The notes beneath the pieces are model-generated. The model was given only the letters and a program-made list of their open reading frames with translations. It made no database searches and was not told the DNA's origin. Positions 18,508 to 28,549 of a stretch of DNA of 64,000 bases are shown one piece after another. How positions within the stretch are numbered: the stretch's first letter is position 1; each line of letters begins with the position of its first letter. The DNA is taken from contig NZ_AP024412.1 of assembly GCF_016865445.1 (NCBI RefSeq), positions 1,178,001 to 1,242,000 of the forward strand, in the 5' to 3' direction. A program made the position numbers and the translations under genes. Origin of the DNA: Mariniplasma anaerobium (GTDB lineage Bacteria; Bacillota_I; Bacilli_A; Acholeplasmatales; Acholeplasmataceae).

Positions 18508-19224
18508 ATGTTTAAACGACTATTAAAACATGAACTAAAAAATATAACAAAAGATAAGATGTATCTATTTTTAGCAGTTTTCCCTATCGTTATGGCTATC
18601 ATCGCATATTTTCTTATTCCTTATTTAAAAGATCAATCAACTGAAGTGGTTGCAAACATTGTTGTATTAGTATTTATTTTATTAAATAGTTTTATGTTTG
18701 GCGCAATCACTGCATTTACTCTTTTAGATGATTCAGATGATAAAGTTTTATTATCTCTTAGAATCACTCCAATATCAGTTAAATACTATGTTTTGCTTAA
18801 ACTAATTATAAGCTATATTTTAGGTATATTCGCAACTATCATACTACTTTTAGTCACAAACTTTATAGAAACTTCAAATGTTTTAGATATGACATACATC
18901 ATCATCTTAGCACCTTTACAAGGACCTCTATTTGCACTTTTAATTAATTCTCTTGCAACAAACAAAGTCGAAGGTTTTGTGATCATGAAATTATCGGGTA
19001 TTATATTAATGATTCCTATAGCTGCTTTATTCTTAACAAAATGGACTGAACTTCTTTTAGGCATTGTTCCTGGTTTCTGGGTATCTAGAATCATTTCAAT
19101 GCAATTAATTGATCAAGATTATTTATTAGGTTCAACTACGATTTACTTCTTTGTTGGCCTTATCGTGCATTTAGTCATTGGTTATTTATTATTCAAACTA
19201 TATCAAAAGAAAGTAAATATTTAA
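18508..19224 (+). CDS. ABC-2 type exporter permease, subunit 2
   Basis: A 238-residue membrane protein with about six spans (FLAVFPIVMAIIAYF, IVVLVFILLNSFMFGAITAF and later segments). It follows the first permease by 2 nt and should form a heterodimeric channel with it. The ends of both proteins are basic, as expected for cytoplasmic tails. Confidence 0.8.
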   Translation: MFKRLLKHELKNITKDKMYLFLAVFPIVMAIIAYFLIPYLKDQSTEVVANIVVLVFILLNSFMFGAITAFTLLDDSDDKVLLSLRITPISVKYYVLLKLIISYILGIFATIILLLVTNFIETSNVLDMTYIIILAPLQGPLFALLINSLATNKVEGFVIMKLSGIILMIPIAALFLTKWTELLLGIVPGFWVSRIISMQLIDQDYLLGSTTIYFFVGLIVHLVIGYLLFKLYQKKVNI

Positions 19225-19237
19225 AAGGAGGTTACTT

Positions 19238-19429
19238 ATGGAAATCTTAGCAATCATACTTATTGTTTATGGAGTTTTACTCTTATTCGGATTTTTACTA
19301 CAAATACCATTAATCTACAACAATCCAAAATCAAAAGCATTAATTAAAATGATGGGTAAAACAGGTTACAACATTTTAATTGTTGTGCTGGGACTTACTT
19401 CATTAATAGTAGGAATTATTCTTTTATAA
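19238..19429 (+). CDS. Small two-span membrane protein (63 aa)
   Basis: It begins with a strong AAAGGAGG 8 nt before ATG, 13 nt after the second permease. Two hydrophobic spans flank a basic loop (NNPKSKALIKMMGKTGYN). It is probably the last gene of the exporter operon, perhaps a small accessory subunit. No family is recognised. Confidence 0.7.
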   Translation: MEILAIILIVYGVLLLFGFLLQIPLIYNNPKSKALIKMMGKTGYNILIVVLGLTSLIVGIILL

Positions 19430-19451
19430 CTCGCTTTTCATACTAAAAAGA

Positions 19452-19488
19452 GAAAAAGTGCCTTTCATAAAGAAGGCACTTTTTTATT
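19452..19488. terminator. Bidirectional terminator between the exporter operon and the giant gene
   Basis: AAAAAGTGCCTT and AAGGCACTTTTTT form a long stem with a short loop, with A and T runs on the two sides. It can end both the rightward exporter transcript and the leftward surface-locus transcript. Confidence 0.85.
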
Positions 19489-19499
19489 TTATTTTAAAA

Positions 19500-22400
19500 C
19501 TAATCCCAAGAGTTTTCTTCATCTGTAAATCCATAATCTCTGTCTGCTACTCTTGCGTTGCTAATGGTAATAACAAAGTTACGTGTTCTATTTTTTGTTG
19601 AACTATTGATATAATAGTATTTCCCGTTATCATTTGAACTAAGATCAAGATCATTAACACTATCAAGTTCATCAGTTCCATTGAGTTCAATTTTTATATC
19701 ATAAACATAACCTTCAAAATCTAAAACTTTTACATTAAAGCTGAAGAATCCGCTCTTGTTTCTACCAAATCTAAACTTATAATTCTCATTGTCTAGCATA
19801 AACAATAAATTTGTTGTGTTATCATAGCTAGTTACTGTATTAAATTGTGGAAGTGTTGTAACAACTGTATCTGTAACTGGTAGGTTTGTTGACATATTTC
19901 TAACATTAATAACTATAACAACATCTTCTAAGTCAGGCTTAACGCCATTACCCTCATAAATCACCTCAAATATATATGAAACATTATAAGTGACATCTGT
20001 TACAGTGATATGATAATACACTACACTATTTCCATCTTCTGAAGTAACTCTGTATGTAATGATAATATCATCAAGCTCAGAAACACCTTCTGCTGATGTG
20101 AAGTCGGCTGCAAGTTGATAAACGTTTATATCTTCAGGACCTGATACTTCATCAGAATATTCTGTTGGAGAAATTTGTCTAGCAATGGTTGCACCAAGAG
20201 GTAAATAATTTAAGAAATAAGGAATATATTCATCTAATGGAATATTTGAAACTTGACCATCAACTCTAAAATCAACAACATTGTTAACATCTGCTCCATC
20301 ATAGTCAATACCTGCATAATAAATAGTTGGATCATATGCACTATTTGTCACAGGTATACCCTCAGTGTCAGATTCATAGATAAGCGCATAATTAGTTTCT
20401 GTTGCAAGTTCAGCAAACTGAATATCTAATAAATAAGCATTTGTACCTTCATTTTTATGAATATATAACATACCTAAATCGATTGGATTTTCTCCAGTTC
20501 TATTATAGGTAATCGAAAATGAATAATCTCCCGCTCCTGCTGTGTTATCCACTTCAAAAACAAGATAATCATCTGTAACTGAAACAGTGATGCCTTCAGT
20601 TCCTGTAGAACTTGTTTCAAAATATGCATCAGGATTATCAGCTGCTAAATTGTAAACATCTTCTGAATATAATGTATCAATACCATAGTTAATTAAAACC
20701 ATCGTAGAAAGTGATTCTCTAGCTACAACAACAGGATTAGATACATCCATCACTACTTTATTATTATTTCTATACACATCTTCAATCTCAATAGGTCTTT
20801 CATATATTCTATGTGTGTAATTTGTACTTGATCCGCTTTCAGATGTAATTGTATATGTTATATTATAGATTCTAAATCCTTCTAAATCAAAGGTAGTATT
20901 ATTTATTTGAACATTTGAAATCGTTGAAAAGTCAGAAATTTCAATTTGATCTAAGAAAGGCAATGTGTAGTATTGAACATCTGATTGATATACTTTTGCA
21001 CTTGCATCTACTACTGGAGTGATTACACTAGAACTAAAATCTAGAGGATATCCAAAATTAACATAAGTCTCAATTAAAGTTCCAGTAGGTGTGATTGTAC
21101 CAGATGAATAATGTTCTATAGTTTCTATAGTACTTAATGTTGATCCAGCCTTTGTAAACGTGTGATATTCTCTAGTAGCATAAGGAAGTGTTCTAAATCC
21201 AACGCGATAAAGACCGCTTTTAAGATTTGGATTTACAAATAAAGTAAATGCAAATGGATGGTTTGTAGCATTTATTGATAGTTCTGAAGTAAGTGAATAA
21301 TCTTCGTAATCAACAAATACATAACTACTTGTCAATGGATTATAATACTCAAGTGTAACATTATCCATTTCTTCATCACTACCTAAATTTAAGATATTAG
21401 TACCTGTAGGTAGAATGCCTGATGGATCTCTAAAATTAAATTTTAATGATGTTCCTACTTCTGCTACTGTAATATCAGATACCATTGTCGGATTTATACT
21501 ACCACCATCAATTTGATAACTATATGCATAAGGCATAGTGGCTGTGGAACTATACGAAACATTAAGTCGTATTTCGTAATCTGTAACATAATTATCATTA
21601 ATAAATGACGCAAAGTTTTGTGAAACTTGACTATATGAAGACATATATCCTATAGATACGATACCTGTTGTTGGATTATTGATATCAAATGTATAACTAA
21701 AAACAGGATCTAAATCAGGTTTGTTCTCATCAAGTATATCTGGATCCGCAAAATCTTTTAATAAGATTTGATAACTAGCATAGTATGCAGACATATTTGT
21801 ACCATAACTAAATCCATAATAATCTTCTAGTGTTTTAGCAATCACTGCATTATTAGGAAGTAATGCATCTCTAATATTATAATTAACAGTAGCTGTATTA
21901 CTATTAGTAAAGTCAAGTAAATTTAAATCTAAATCAAAAATTATAATGCCATGTTCTGAAGGCGTTGAAGGTTGCACAACAATTGGATTATAAAGTTTCG
22001 TATATGATCCTTCAATTTCTTTTAAATATAATGATTCTTCATTATCATCAAGCAACTCTGATTTATCGCTATATAAAGTCTGATATAGTGTCTGATAATC
22101 TAATTGAAGTGCTTCATACATCGAATCTGTGCTTGCATCAATACGAACAGGATCATCATAATCTATATCATATGCTTGAACAGTACCATCTAAATTATCT
22201 TGTAGTGGTAAAAGTTTCGCAAAGGATATATTGACTGGTAAAATAGCTCCAAATGTCGATCCAGATGAAGTCGAGAGCACATACATACCATTAGGTCTTG
22301 AATTAATAAACGTTGGAGATAAGTTTCCATTTTCTGAATAATAAATATATTCTTGTAAAACAGGGTCTGTTTGCATATCGAAAGCAGGACTGTAAATATA

Positions 22401-25400
22401 CTGTCCTGTTTCATCAATTTCTTCTTCTGTAACAATTGGAACTGGTAAAACTTCACCAAAATAATAACTGCTCGCACCTTCTTGATAGTAAGATGATGAA
22501 CCTTGAATTCTAGTATCTTCAAGATCCCAGACTTGATCATAATGTGGAAGACCATAAACATTTTTATATTCTGCACTTGTACCTACAACAACTTGTGAGC
22601 CTGAAACTGCACTCCATCCTGAATCATTGTAACCAGGCATCCCATTTCTAGAAATCATAGTGAATTCATTATCTGAATATGACGCACTAGCGTACCCAAT
22701 TTTAGAATACTCGCGTCCATAATAAGAAATTTCAGTACGATTAGTTGTTTTATTATAAGTTGTTCTAGTCCATTGATCAGTAGCTCCATCATAAGCATAC
22801 ATATATTTTTGTGAGGTTATTGTAATATTGGTTGTATATCTATATACGTCTGGATCACGTCTACCTGCATAAAAATATGTATAACCAGTAAAAACAGCTT
22901 GTGTTGTATCATTTTTTCTAGCACTATAATAAACCGCATCAGAAAAGTCAAAATATGATACTGATGATGTAAAATTTAACACTTGGTCTAAACGACCAAT
23001 TAAATCAACATTAGGGTCCATATTTACAATAAAGTTAAAGGTAGAATTTGAATCGTTATTTCCGTACATGATTTCACCTCTAGCACGTTGAAGACGTCCA
23101 AAAATACCACCAAATCCACGTTTGTCTTCTGGAAATAATCTGATATCACTTAATACATTTGGGAAAATGAATTCATCATTAACAGCATAAAATCCATCAC
23201 GAATGGTTTCATAATCTAGAACATCTACATTGTTATAATTAGAATTTGATGTTCCTCTATTAAACGCTCTAACGCGTCCATAATTAATTGCGGTATCAAT
23301 TTGAACATATTCAGTATCAAGAACAAAAGTTGCTCCAGCAATACCACCTGCAACATCAGTTGAACTGATTTCGCCATGATTAAGCATACGTCTCATAACT
23401 GATAGTCCATAACCAATAATTCCACCAGCTGCGGCGTTTATCCCAGGTCTATCTCCTGATGAGGATTTTGTCCATGCATAATTGTTATAATAAGCTGAAT
23501 ATACATAAACAGGTAATGAGGAATCAAATTCAATACTGCCTGCTGTTGTGTAAACAGTTGAATCACTATACTCTGAGATTGTAACTGTTAAAGCTGAAAC
23601 ATTTCCGTAATTAATTGAATTTGTTAAGATTGAGTCCACAATATAATTATTATATGATGTATAGGTAAGTGCGATATTTCCTTTTTCTAATTCAACATAT
23701 GTCGCACTTCCTAAAATTCCACCTGCTCTAGTAAAGTTTTTAGATTTTGCAATAATTTCACCTTTATTTGCAGTATCATAGATTCTTGAATTATCACTTA
23801 AAACAGCTCCTGCGATACCACCAATAATTACTCCATATCTAAATTTTAATACAACTCCACCAGTGGTATCGTCATCTGAAAAATATACATTAGCAGTATC
23901 TACATTACTTAGATTTTCAAATCTTAAATCACCTAAATTTGCTGTATCTTGAATATCACCATCGTTAAATGTCGCAATCCCACCACCAAATACATTAGCA
24001 TGACCAGTAATTCCATAAATACTTGAATCATATGTTGATATTAAATTTGCACTATTAATTGAGTTAATAATACCTATCGTAGCTTTAGGCATTGCTAAAG
24101 TACCATCTGGATCCATGTTTCCTGAATTATTATAATTCACAAAACCACCCACATAAATATTATTCTTTTGTGTTTGATTAACAGTATTTGATGTGATTCC
24201 AGCAATTATGATCTCGCCATTGACTAAACTATTTTTAATGTATTTTCCATTTGTAAGAGTTTTTGTTATACCAGCAACAAAGAGCTCTTTATCAGAACCT
24301 GATGTTTGCATTAAGACATTTGAAACTCTTAATTCTGCATTATATACTACATTTAAATAATTGATATTTGTTGATAAAGAAATACCAGCTATATTTTGAG
24401 TTTGAGACATTGTTTGATTTTGATAAGTAATGTCTCCCTTATTTTCTACAAAACGCAACAATGAAGCTTGATTTGTTGTTGAATAATAAATACCTGAATA
24501 ATTATAAGCACCATATATTTCTATATCTGCATTATTATATGACTGTGATAAAGTAACTCCAGAACCTACATTATAAACAAGTGTCGTATAATTTAGATTA
24601 CTAAAATTACCAGTTACTACACCAGTACTTTGGTTAACAGTATAATAGTTCAGTGAACCTGTGCTCATATTATATAAATGAATAAATTCAGTTGAAGTAG
24701 AGTGATTTGAAACAAGTACACTTGAAGCATTAACAATATTAGTTCCACGAGCTAATACATCAATAACTCCTTTATTTTTAAATTGACCAAATGTTAGATT
24801 CATTTCATAAGCTAATCCACTACTCATACCGATAACTCCACCTATATAAATGGTTTCTGTACCTGCTGATTTCATTTCACCAGCTGATAGTGTAGCTTCG
24901 TTGGTTAAAAGGCCTAAGACATGCTTAGCTTCTATAGTATTTGTAACTTTCCCAATAACGCCACCCATATATACTGTTGGTGCTTGTGAAACTGTCATTT
25001 GTGTAGATGTTGTGCCTAGTCCGTTAATATCTACATTATTATAAATATCTGTTAAAACCAGTTGTGTTTGTCCAGTACTACCAATGACACCACCAAAATG
25101 ATAACTTGGATTAATTAAAATATCAGTTCGATATACATGATCAGTATTTGGAATAATAGTTCCTTCTAAATAAACGCCTGAAACTGTTCCGCTTGCTCTA
25201 CCAATAAGACCACCAACATGCATTTCACCTAAAGTTTGATGTCCTAGGTCAATTTCAACATTACCAAGTACATTTCTTATTTCTCCAGAAATAAAATCTC
25301 CCGCAAGAATACCAACATACGTAGAAACACCAGCATAATTATCAGTATTAGTTAAAGTTAATTTTGCATCATAAAAAATCAGGTTGTAAACATCTCCTGT

Positions 25401-26909
25401 GAGTATACCAAACATTCCAGCATAATAATCTTGCTGAACCATGCCATCTACTATTTCTAAACCATATATAGATACTTCATTTGAAATGCCTGCAAAAACA
25501 CCAGCAAATTCAACTGTAGGTGTTGTATATGAGTTTGGTGCAACACTACTCATATCAATATTACTAGTTACAACATAATTCATATCACGAAATGGTGTTA
25601 AATTTGATTCTCTTGTATAATCTAACATCTTAGAAAAAGCGACTAAATCTAATGAATTATCAATTACATAATAAGTGCTTAGTGTTACGATATCTAAAGG
25701 ATCATTAGAAAGTGAAATATCTGTTGGAGTAGAAATTAATTCTAATCCAAACGTAGATGGATATTTAGCATATGGATCATTTTCTGAAGGATAATAATAC
25801 CATCCAGATCCTAAAATATTATTTGATGATCTAAGCTCAGATGTTTCCATAGATGTTGCATAACTATTTGGCGTATTAATATTATAAGAACTACCACTAA
25901 TTGTAACGATTTCTTGATATAAAGTATCATCATAAGCTAGATTACTATAAGTCCCAGTTGTGTGATTTGTATATAGCACAGGTTGAACAGTAAATCTTGA
26001 ACCATATGAAGCATTCATAACAACTCTTGATGCATAATAAGCATCATTAAATGTACCATAATTATCAAATAGAACACCCGAAGCTTGACCTGCTGAAGCG
26101 ATCATACGAATACCAGATACTAGTGCAGAAGTTCTATAATCAATGACATAAACATGATTCACATTACCAGTTGAGCGATTCTCGCCAACTATGTTTGCTG
26201 CTTTATATAAACTTGAACTTTCAAAATTAAATTCATATGTTGGATTGATTAATCCAAAATTTTGGATAGTTCCTTCGTTATACGCAAACATTGCATAATA
26301 TTCTACATAAGATATTTCTATTTCAAACTCTGTGCCTTCATATAAAGATTCAGTCAAAAGATCAAATCCTGAGAAATATAGATTAGTAATTTCAAAACCA
26401 TTACCATCAAATGTTCCAGTGAAAGCTTGTTGGTGATGGGTCGCTTCTATATAAAAATCATATCCAATTGGATTAAATTGTTTAGATTTCATGACTGAGT
26501 AATCAATATCTCTACCAAGCGCATAATCAAGACTTAAAAGTTTACTGATTGCTGCATCTGTAAGCTTAGTTTCATATTGAGTAAATTTAAGATTATAAGA
26601 TACATCAATTGAAAAACGATACAGTTCATTAGCTGTATCAAAACGAATTATTTTATCAAATGTAGCTAAATTAATAGCTTCAATTTGAGCTGAAGTTAAA
26701 GCGATATTATTTCTGAAATCAGAATATGTAATATAAATATCATCTGGTAAAACTAATGGTGGAAGTTCTTCATATGTATGATCTGTAAAAATGCCATATT
26801 GGTCTTGAGCAATAGATGGAAAACTAATATTTAACAATTGACTTCCAACAACAAAACTAAATATTGTAATAAAAACAAATAATACTATTTTTTTAAATGT
26901 ATTTCTCAT
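19500..26909 (-). CDS. Giant secreted GLUG-repeat surface protein
   Basis: A secreted protein of about 2469 residues. The N-terminus is a classical signal peptide (basic MRNTFKK, hydrophobic core, then SFPSIAQ). Residues about 100-1300 contain many short repeats ending in GGVIG, GGIAG, GGILG, GGIIG or GGIFG, like GLUG/beta-helix adhesins; the C-terminal half resembles repeated beta-sandwich modules. There is no LPXTG motif and no C-terminal membrane span. An in-frame TTG at 26915 is upstream, but ATG 26909 has GGAGG 9 nt ahead and overlaps the previous stop (TAATG). It is the last gene downstream of the fourth c-di-GMP riboswitch. Probably an adhesin or matrix protein; its ligand is unknown. 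Confidence 0.85.
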   Translation of the reverse strand: MRNTFKKIVLFVFITIFSFVVGSQLLNISFPSIAQDQYGIFTDHTYEELPPLVLPDDIYITYSDFRNNIALTSAQIEAINLATFDKIIRFDTANELYRFSIDVSYNLKFTQYETKLTDAAISKLLSLDYALGRDIDYSVMKSKQFNPIGYDFYIEATHHQQAFTGTFDGNGFEITNLYFSGFDLLTESLYEGTEFEIEISYVEYYAMFAYNEGTIQNFGLINPTYEFNFESSSLYKAANIVGENRSTGNVNHVYVIDYRTSALVSGIRMIASAGQASGVLFDNYGTFNDAYYASRVVMNASYGSRFTVQPVLYTNHTTGTYSNLAYDDTLYQEIVTISGSSYNINTPNSYATSMETSELRSSNNILGSGWYYYPSENDPYAKYPSTFGLELISTPTDISLSNDPLDIVTLSTYYVIDNSLDLVAFSKMLDYTRESNLTPFRDMNYVVTSNIDMSSVAPNSYTTPTVEFAGVFAGISNEVSIYGLEIVDGMVQQDYYAGMFGILTGDVYNLIFYDAKLTLTNTDNYAGVSTYVGILAGDFISGEIRNVLGNVEIDLGHQTLGEMHVGGLIGRASGTVSGVYLEGTIIPNTDHVYRTDILINPSYHFGGVIGSTGQTQLVLTDIYNNVDINGLGTTSTQMTVSQAPTVYMGGVIGKVTNTIEAKHVLGLLTNEATLSAGEMKSAGTETIYIGGVIGMSSGLAYEMNLTFGQFKNKGVIDVLARGTNIVNASSVLVSNHSTSTEFIHLYNMSTGSLNYYTVNQSTGVVTGNFSNLNYTTLVYNVGSGVTLSQSYNNADIEIYGAYNYSGIYYSTTNQASLLRFVENKGDITYQNQTMSQTQNIAGISLSTNINYLNVVYNAELRVSNVLMQTSGSDKELFVAGITKTLTNGKYIKNSLVNGEIIIAGITSNTVNQTQKNNIYVGGFVNYNNSGNMDPDGTLAMPKATIGIINSINSANLISTYDSSIYGITGHANVFGGGIATFNDGDIQDTANLGDLRFENLSNVDTANVYFSDDDTTGGVVLKFRYGVIIGGIAGAVLSDNSRIYDTANKGEIIAKSKNFTRAGGILGSATYVELEKGNIALTYTSYNNYIVDSILTNSINYGNVSALTVTISEYSDSTVYTTAGSIEFDSSLPVYVYSAYYNNYAWTKSSSGDRPGINAAAGGIIGYGLSVMRRMLNHGEISSTDVAGGIAGATFVLDTEYVQIDTAINYGRVRAFNRGTSNSNYNNVDVLDYETIRDGFYAVNDEFIFPNVLSDIRLFPEDKRGFGGIFGRLQRARGEIMYGNNDSNSTFNFIVNMDPNVDLIGRLDQVLNFTSSVSYFDFSDAVYYSARKNDTTQAVFTGYTYFYAGRRDPDVYRYTTNITITSQKYMYAYDGATDQWTRTTYNKTTNRTEISYYGREYSKIGYASASYSDNEFTMISRNGMPGYNDSGWSAVSGSQVVVGTSAEYKNVYGLPHYDQVWDLEDTRIQGSSSYYQEGASSYYFGEVLPVPIVTEEEIDETGQYIYSPAFDMQTDPVLQEYIYYSENGNLSPTFINSRPNGMYVLSTSSGSTFGAILPVNISFAKLLPLQDNLDGTVQAYDIDYDDPVRIDASTDSMYEALQLDYQTLYQTLYSDKSELLDDNEESLYLKEIEGSYTKLYNPIVVQPSTPSEHGIIIFDLDLNLLDFTNSNTATVNYNIRDALLPNNAVIAKTLEDYYGFSYGTNMSAYYASYQILLKDFADPDILDENKPDLDPVFSYTFDINNPTTGIVSIGYMSSYSQVSQNFASFINDNYVTDYEIRLNVSYSSTATMPYAYSYQIDGGSINPTMVSDITVAEVGTSLKFNFRDPSGILPTGTNILNLGSDEEMDNVTLEYYNPLTSSYVFVDYEDYSLTSELSINATNHPFAFTLFVNPNLKSGLYRVGFRTLPYATREYHTFTKAGSTLSTIETIEHYSSGTITPTGTLIETYVNFGYPLDFSSSVITPVVDASAKVYQSDVQYYTLPFLDQIEISDFSTISNVQINNTTFDLEGFRIYNITYTITSESGSSTNYTHRIYERPIEIEDVYRNNNKVVMDVSNPVVVARESLSTMVLINYGIDTLYSEDVYNLAADNPDAYFETSSTGTEGITVSVTDDYLVFEVDNTAGAGDYSFSITYNRTGENPIDLGMLYIHKNEGTNAYLLDIQFAELATETNYALIYESDTEGIPVTNSAYDPTIYYAGIDYDGADVNNVVDFRVDGQVSNIPLDEYIPYFLNYLPLGATIARQISPTEYSDEVSGPEDINVYQLAADFTSAEGVSELDDIIITYRVTSEDGNSVVYYHITVTDVTYNVSYIFEVIYEGNGVKPDLEDVVIVINVRNMSTNLPVTDTVVTTLPQFNTVTSYDNTTNLLFMLDNENYKFRFGRNKSGFFSFNVKVLDFEGYVYDIKIELNGTDELDSVNDLDLSSNDNGKYYYINSSTKNRTRNFVITISNARVADRDYGFTDEENSWD

Positions 26910-27682
26910 TACCAACTACCTCCCCATGGAGTATCTGCAAGACCCCAATTATAGACAGGAGCCATGTTTCCAGCTTGAACAGCCTCAACTAATATAGCAA
27001 ACTGTAATGTATAACCAAAAGATTTTGTATCAAATTCATCTCCATCATATTCTTCTATAAAAGATATGGTTTCTGGTGAAGAATCCATTTCACGTTCAAT
27101 GACTTGTGGAAAGTAATAATATCCGTCATTTAATTTATTATCAAACCAATGATCAATCTTAGTAACAGTATCATTTATTGTAATACCACCAAGTGCAGTT
27201 TCTGCATCAAAAAGATCATCATATAAAGTTCCATTGACATCCCATTCTCTTGAAAAAGCATAATTGATAGGTTGGTCCACAATGGATACTTCTCCTTTAT
27301 TGCCTTCAAAATCTATAGTACTCAAAGTAAGTGCATCAATGATAGAAACTCTTAAATATGTGTCTACAGTGCTATTAACATGTATATCAACTCTAAGATT
27401 ATCAATATAATCATCAGCTTCAAAATCTGTAACATTAATTGAATAAATTCCAGTTTTGGTCATTGTTGAAGTTCCAGTGTCAATACTAAATTCATCTGGT
27501 TCTAACATGATACCATCTAAATAAATTGAATAAGAAATATCGATTTTTGCTGCAGTCGCAACAAATGAATCTGTTCTATTAATTAAAACAAACCAAGTAT
27601 ATGTTACAGTACCTAATATAGTCAAAAACAAAAAAGCTATAGTCAAAATTATGTACTTAAACTTTTTTGTTAGACTCATCAT
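26909..27682 (-). CDS. Camelysin/TasA-like secreted protein 5
   Basis: A 257-residue secreted protein. Its N-terminus is a SipW-type signal (KKFKYIILTIAFLFLTILG, then TYTWFVLINRTDSF), where the TxxWF block sits just after the hydrophobic core as in the camelysin/TasA group. The rest is acidic and rich in beta-strand formers, ending in NWGLADTPWGGSW. It lies between camelysin-like 4 (7 nt) and the giant protein (1-nt overlap). Likely a fibre subunit or an adaptor for the giant protein; that role is inferred. Confidence 0.65.
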   Translation of the reverse strand: MMSLTKKFKYIILTIAFLFLTILGTVTYTWFVLINRTDSFVATAAKIDISYSIYLDGIMLEPDEFSIDTGTSTMTKTGIYSINVTDFEADDYIDNLRVDIHVNSTVDTYLRVSIIDALTLSTIDFEGNKGEVSIVDQPINYAFSREWDVNGTLYDDLFDAETALGGITINDTVTKIDHWFDNKLNDGYYYFPQVIEREMDSSPETISFIEEYDGDEFDTKSFGYTLQFAILVEAVQAGNMAPVYNWGLADTPWGGSW

Positions 27683-27689
27683 AAACTAT

Positions 27690-28415
27690 TTACCCCTCAT
27701 TTATAAGTGAATAAAGACCATCTATTAATAATTCACCATCTTGAAAACCAGTGCCTTCATCAGGTGTGTATGGATCTAGAGAAATTGAAAATTCTATAGT
27801 TAAAATATGTTGTGATGCAATATTAGATTCAAATACTGTAATGTTATTATCAATTATCATATTTTCGCCATCCATATAATAATCATATAAATTATTTATG
27901 CGATATTCCTCTAAATTATACCCTAAATATTCAATATCTGTTCCATCGATTACATCTAAGGATATATCGTCTTCCAAATAATAGGTGTTATCAATAAAAT
28001 CTTGACTTGAAGCATACCATGTTAGGGTTACAATCCCATTATCAATATAAAAGAAATCTGTTAAATCATATTCAATATCTGTTTGAGCTGCTCTTATATT
28101 ATCTAGAACAATATCAATACTCATATCTGGATCACCAATTAAATTTGAGTTTTCTACAATAACCCTAATATTTATGGAATCTCCAGGTAACATACTGGAT
28201 AAATATGCATTAAGTGTAGCTGGTTCATTAAAACTATTGTACCCTCCACCATTAATTCCATATTCAATATCTAAATTTAATTCTCTTTTAACAACTTCTG
28301 TATTGACTTCTTGTAAATTGCTTTCATTTGACAGGCTGAACCAAGCATAAACTGCTGTAGAAAATAAAGCAATAGTAATAAGTATAACAATAGTTGATTT
28401 TATTATTTCTTTCAT
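27690..28415 (-). CDS. Camelysin/TasA-like secreted protein 4
   Basis: About 241 residues, with a SipW-type N-terminus (IIKSTIVILITIALFSTAVYAWFSLSNES). The open frame reaches 28478, but that upstream part is the riboswitch terminator read as protein; ATG 28415 has AAGGAG 9 nt ahead and is the real start. The mature part is acidic and beta-rich. It is the first gene behind the fourth c-di-GMP riboswitch, so its expression is probably gated by c-di-GMP. The fibre role is inferred from the family. Confidence 0.7.
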   Translation of the reverse strand: MKEIIKSTIVILITIALFSTAVYAWFSLSNESNLQEVNTEVVKRELNLDIEYGINGGGYNSFNEPATLNAYLSSMLPGDSINIRVIVENSNLIGDPDMSIDIVLDNIRAAQTDIEYDLTDFFYIDNGIVTLTWYASSQDFIDNTYYLEDDISLDVIDGTDIEYLGYNLEEYRINNLYDYYMDGENMIIDNNITVFESNIASQHILTIEFSISLDPYTPDEGTGFQDGELLIDGLYSLINEG

Positions 28416-28447
28416 CTCTTGGTTCTCCTTTTCATGAATTTTTAAGA

Positions 28448-28541
28448 CAAAAAGCCAGTTGAACTCTTTCGAGTGCAACTGGCTACCTTAATTTAAGGCC
28501 CTATAGCTTTGCGTCACTAGGTTACCCTAGTTTTGCCAATG
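28448..28541 (-). ncRNA. Cyclic di-GMP-I (GEMM-I) riboswitch D with terminator
   Basis: Read on the minus strand: TTGGCAAAACTAGG, a GTAA tetraloop, CCTAG, then TGACGCAAAGC, TATAGGGCCT, AAGGTAGCCAGTTGC. This matches the c-di-GMP-I aptamer core (GGCAAAC, GNRA-capped P2, GACGCAAAGC, GGCCU and GUAGCC). AGCCAGTTG is also the first arm of a perfect terminator stem with CAACTGGCT (28453-28484) followed by five T. Since TTGGC near the 5' end can pair with GCCAG, aptamer and terminator compete for the same strand, suggesting that ligand turns expression on. It begins 9 nt after a stop codon, inside the operon. Confidence 0.88.
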
Positions 28542-28549
28542 TTTTTAAT

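Noticed and set aside
28416-28478. N-terminal extension of camelysin-like 4 to 28478.
   Set aside because: It translates the riboswitch terminator; ATG 28415 has AAGGAG and begins a proper signal peptide.
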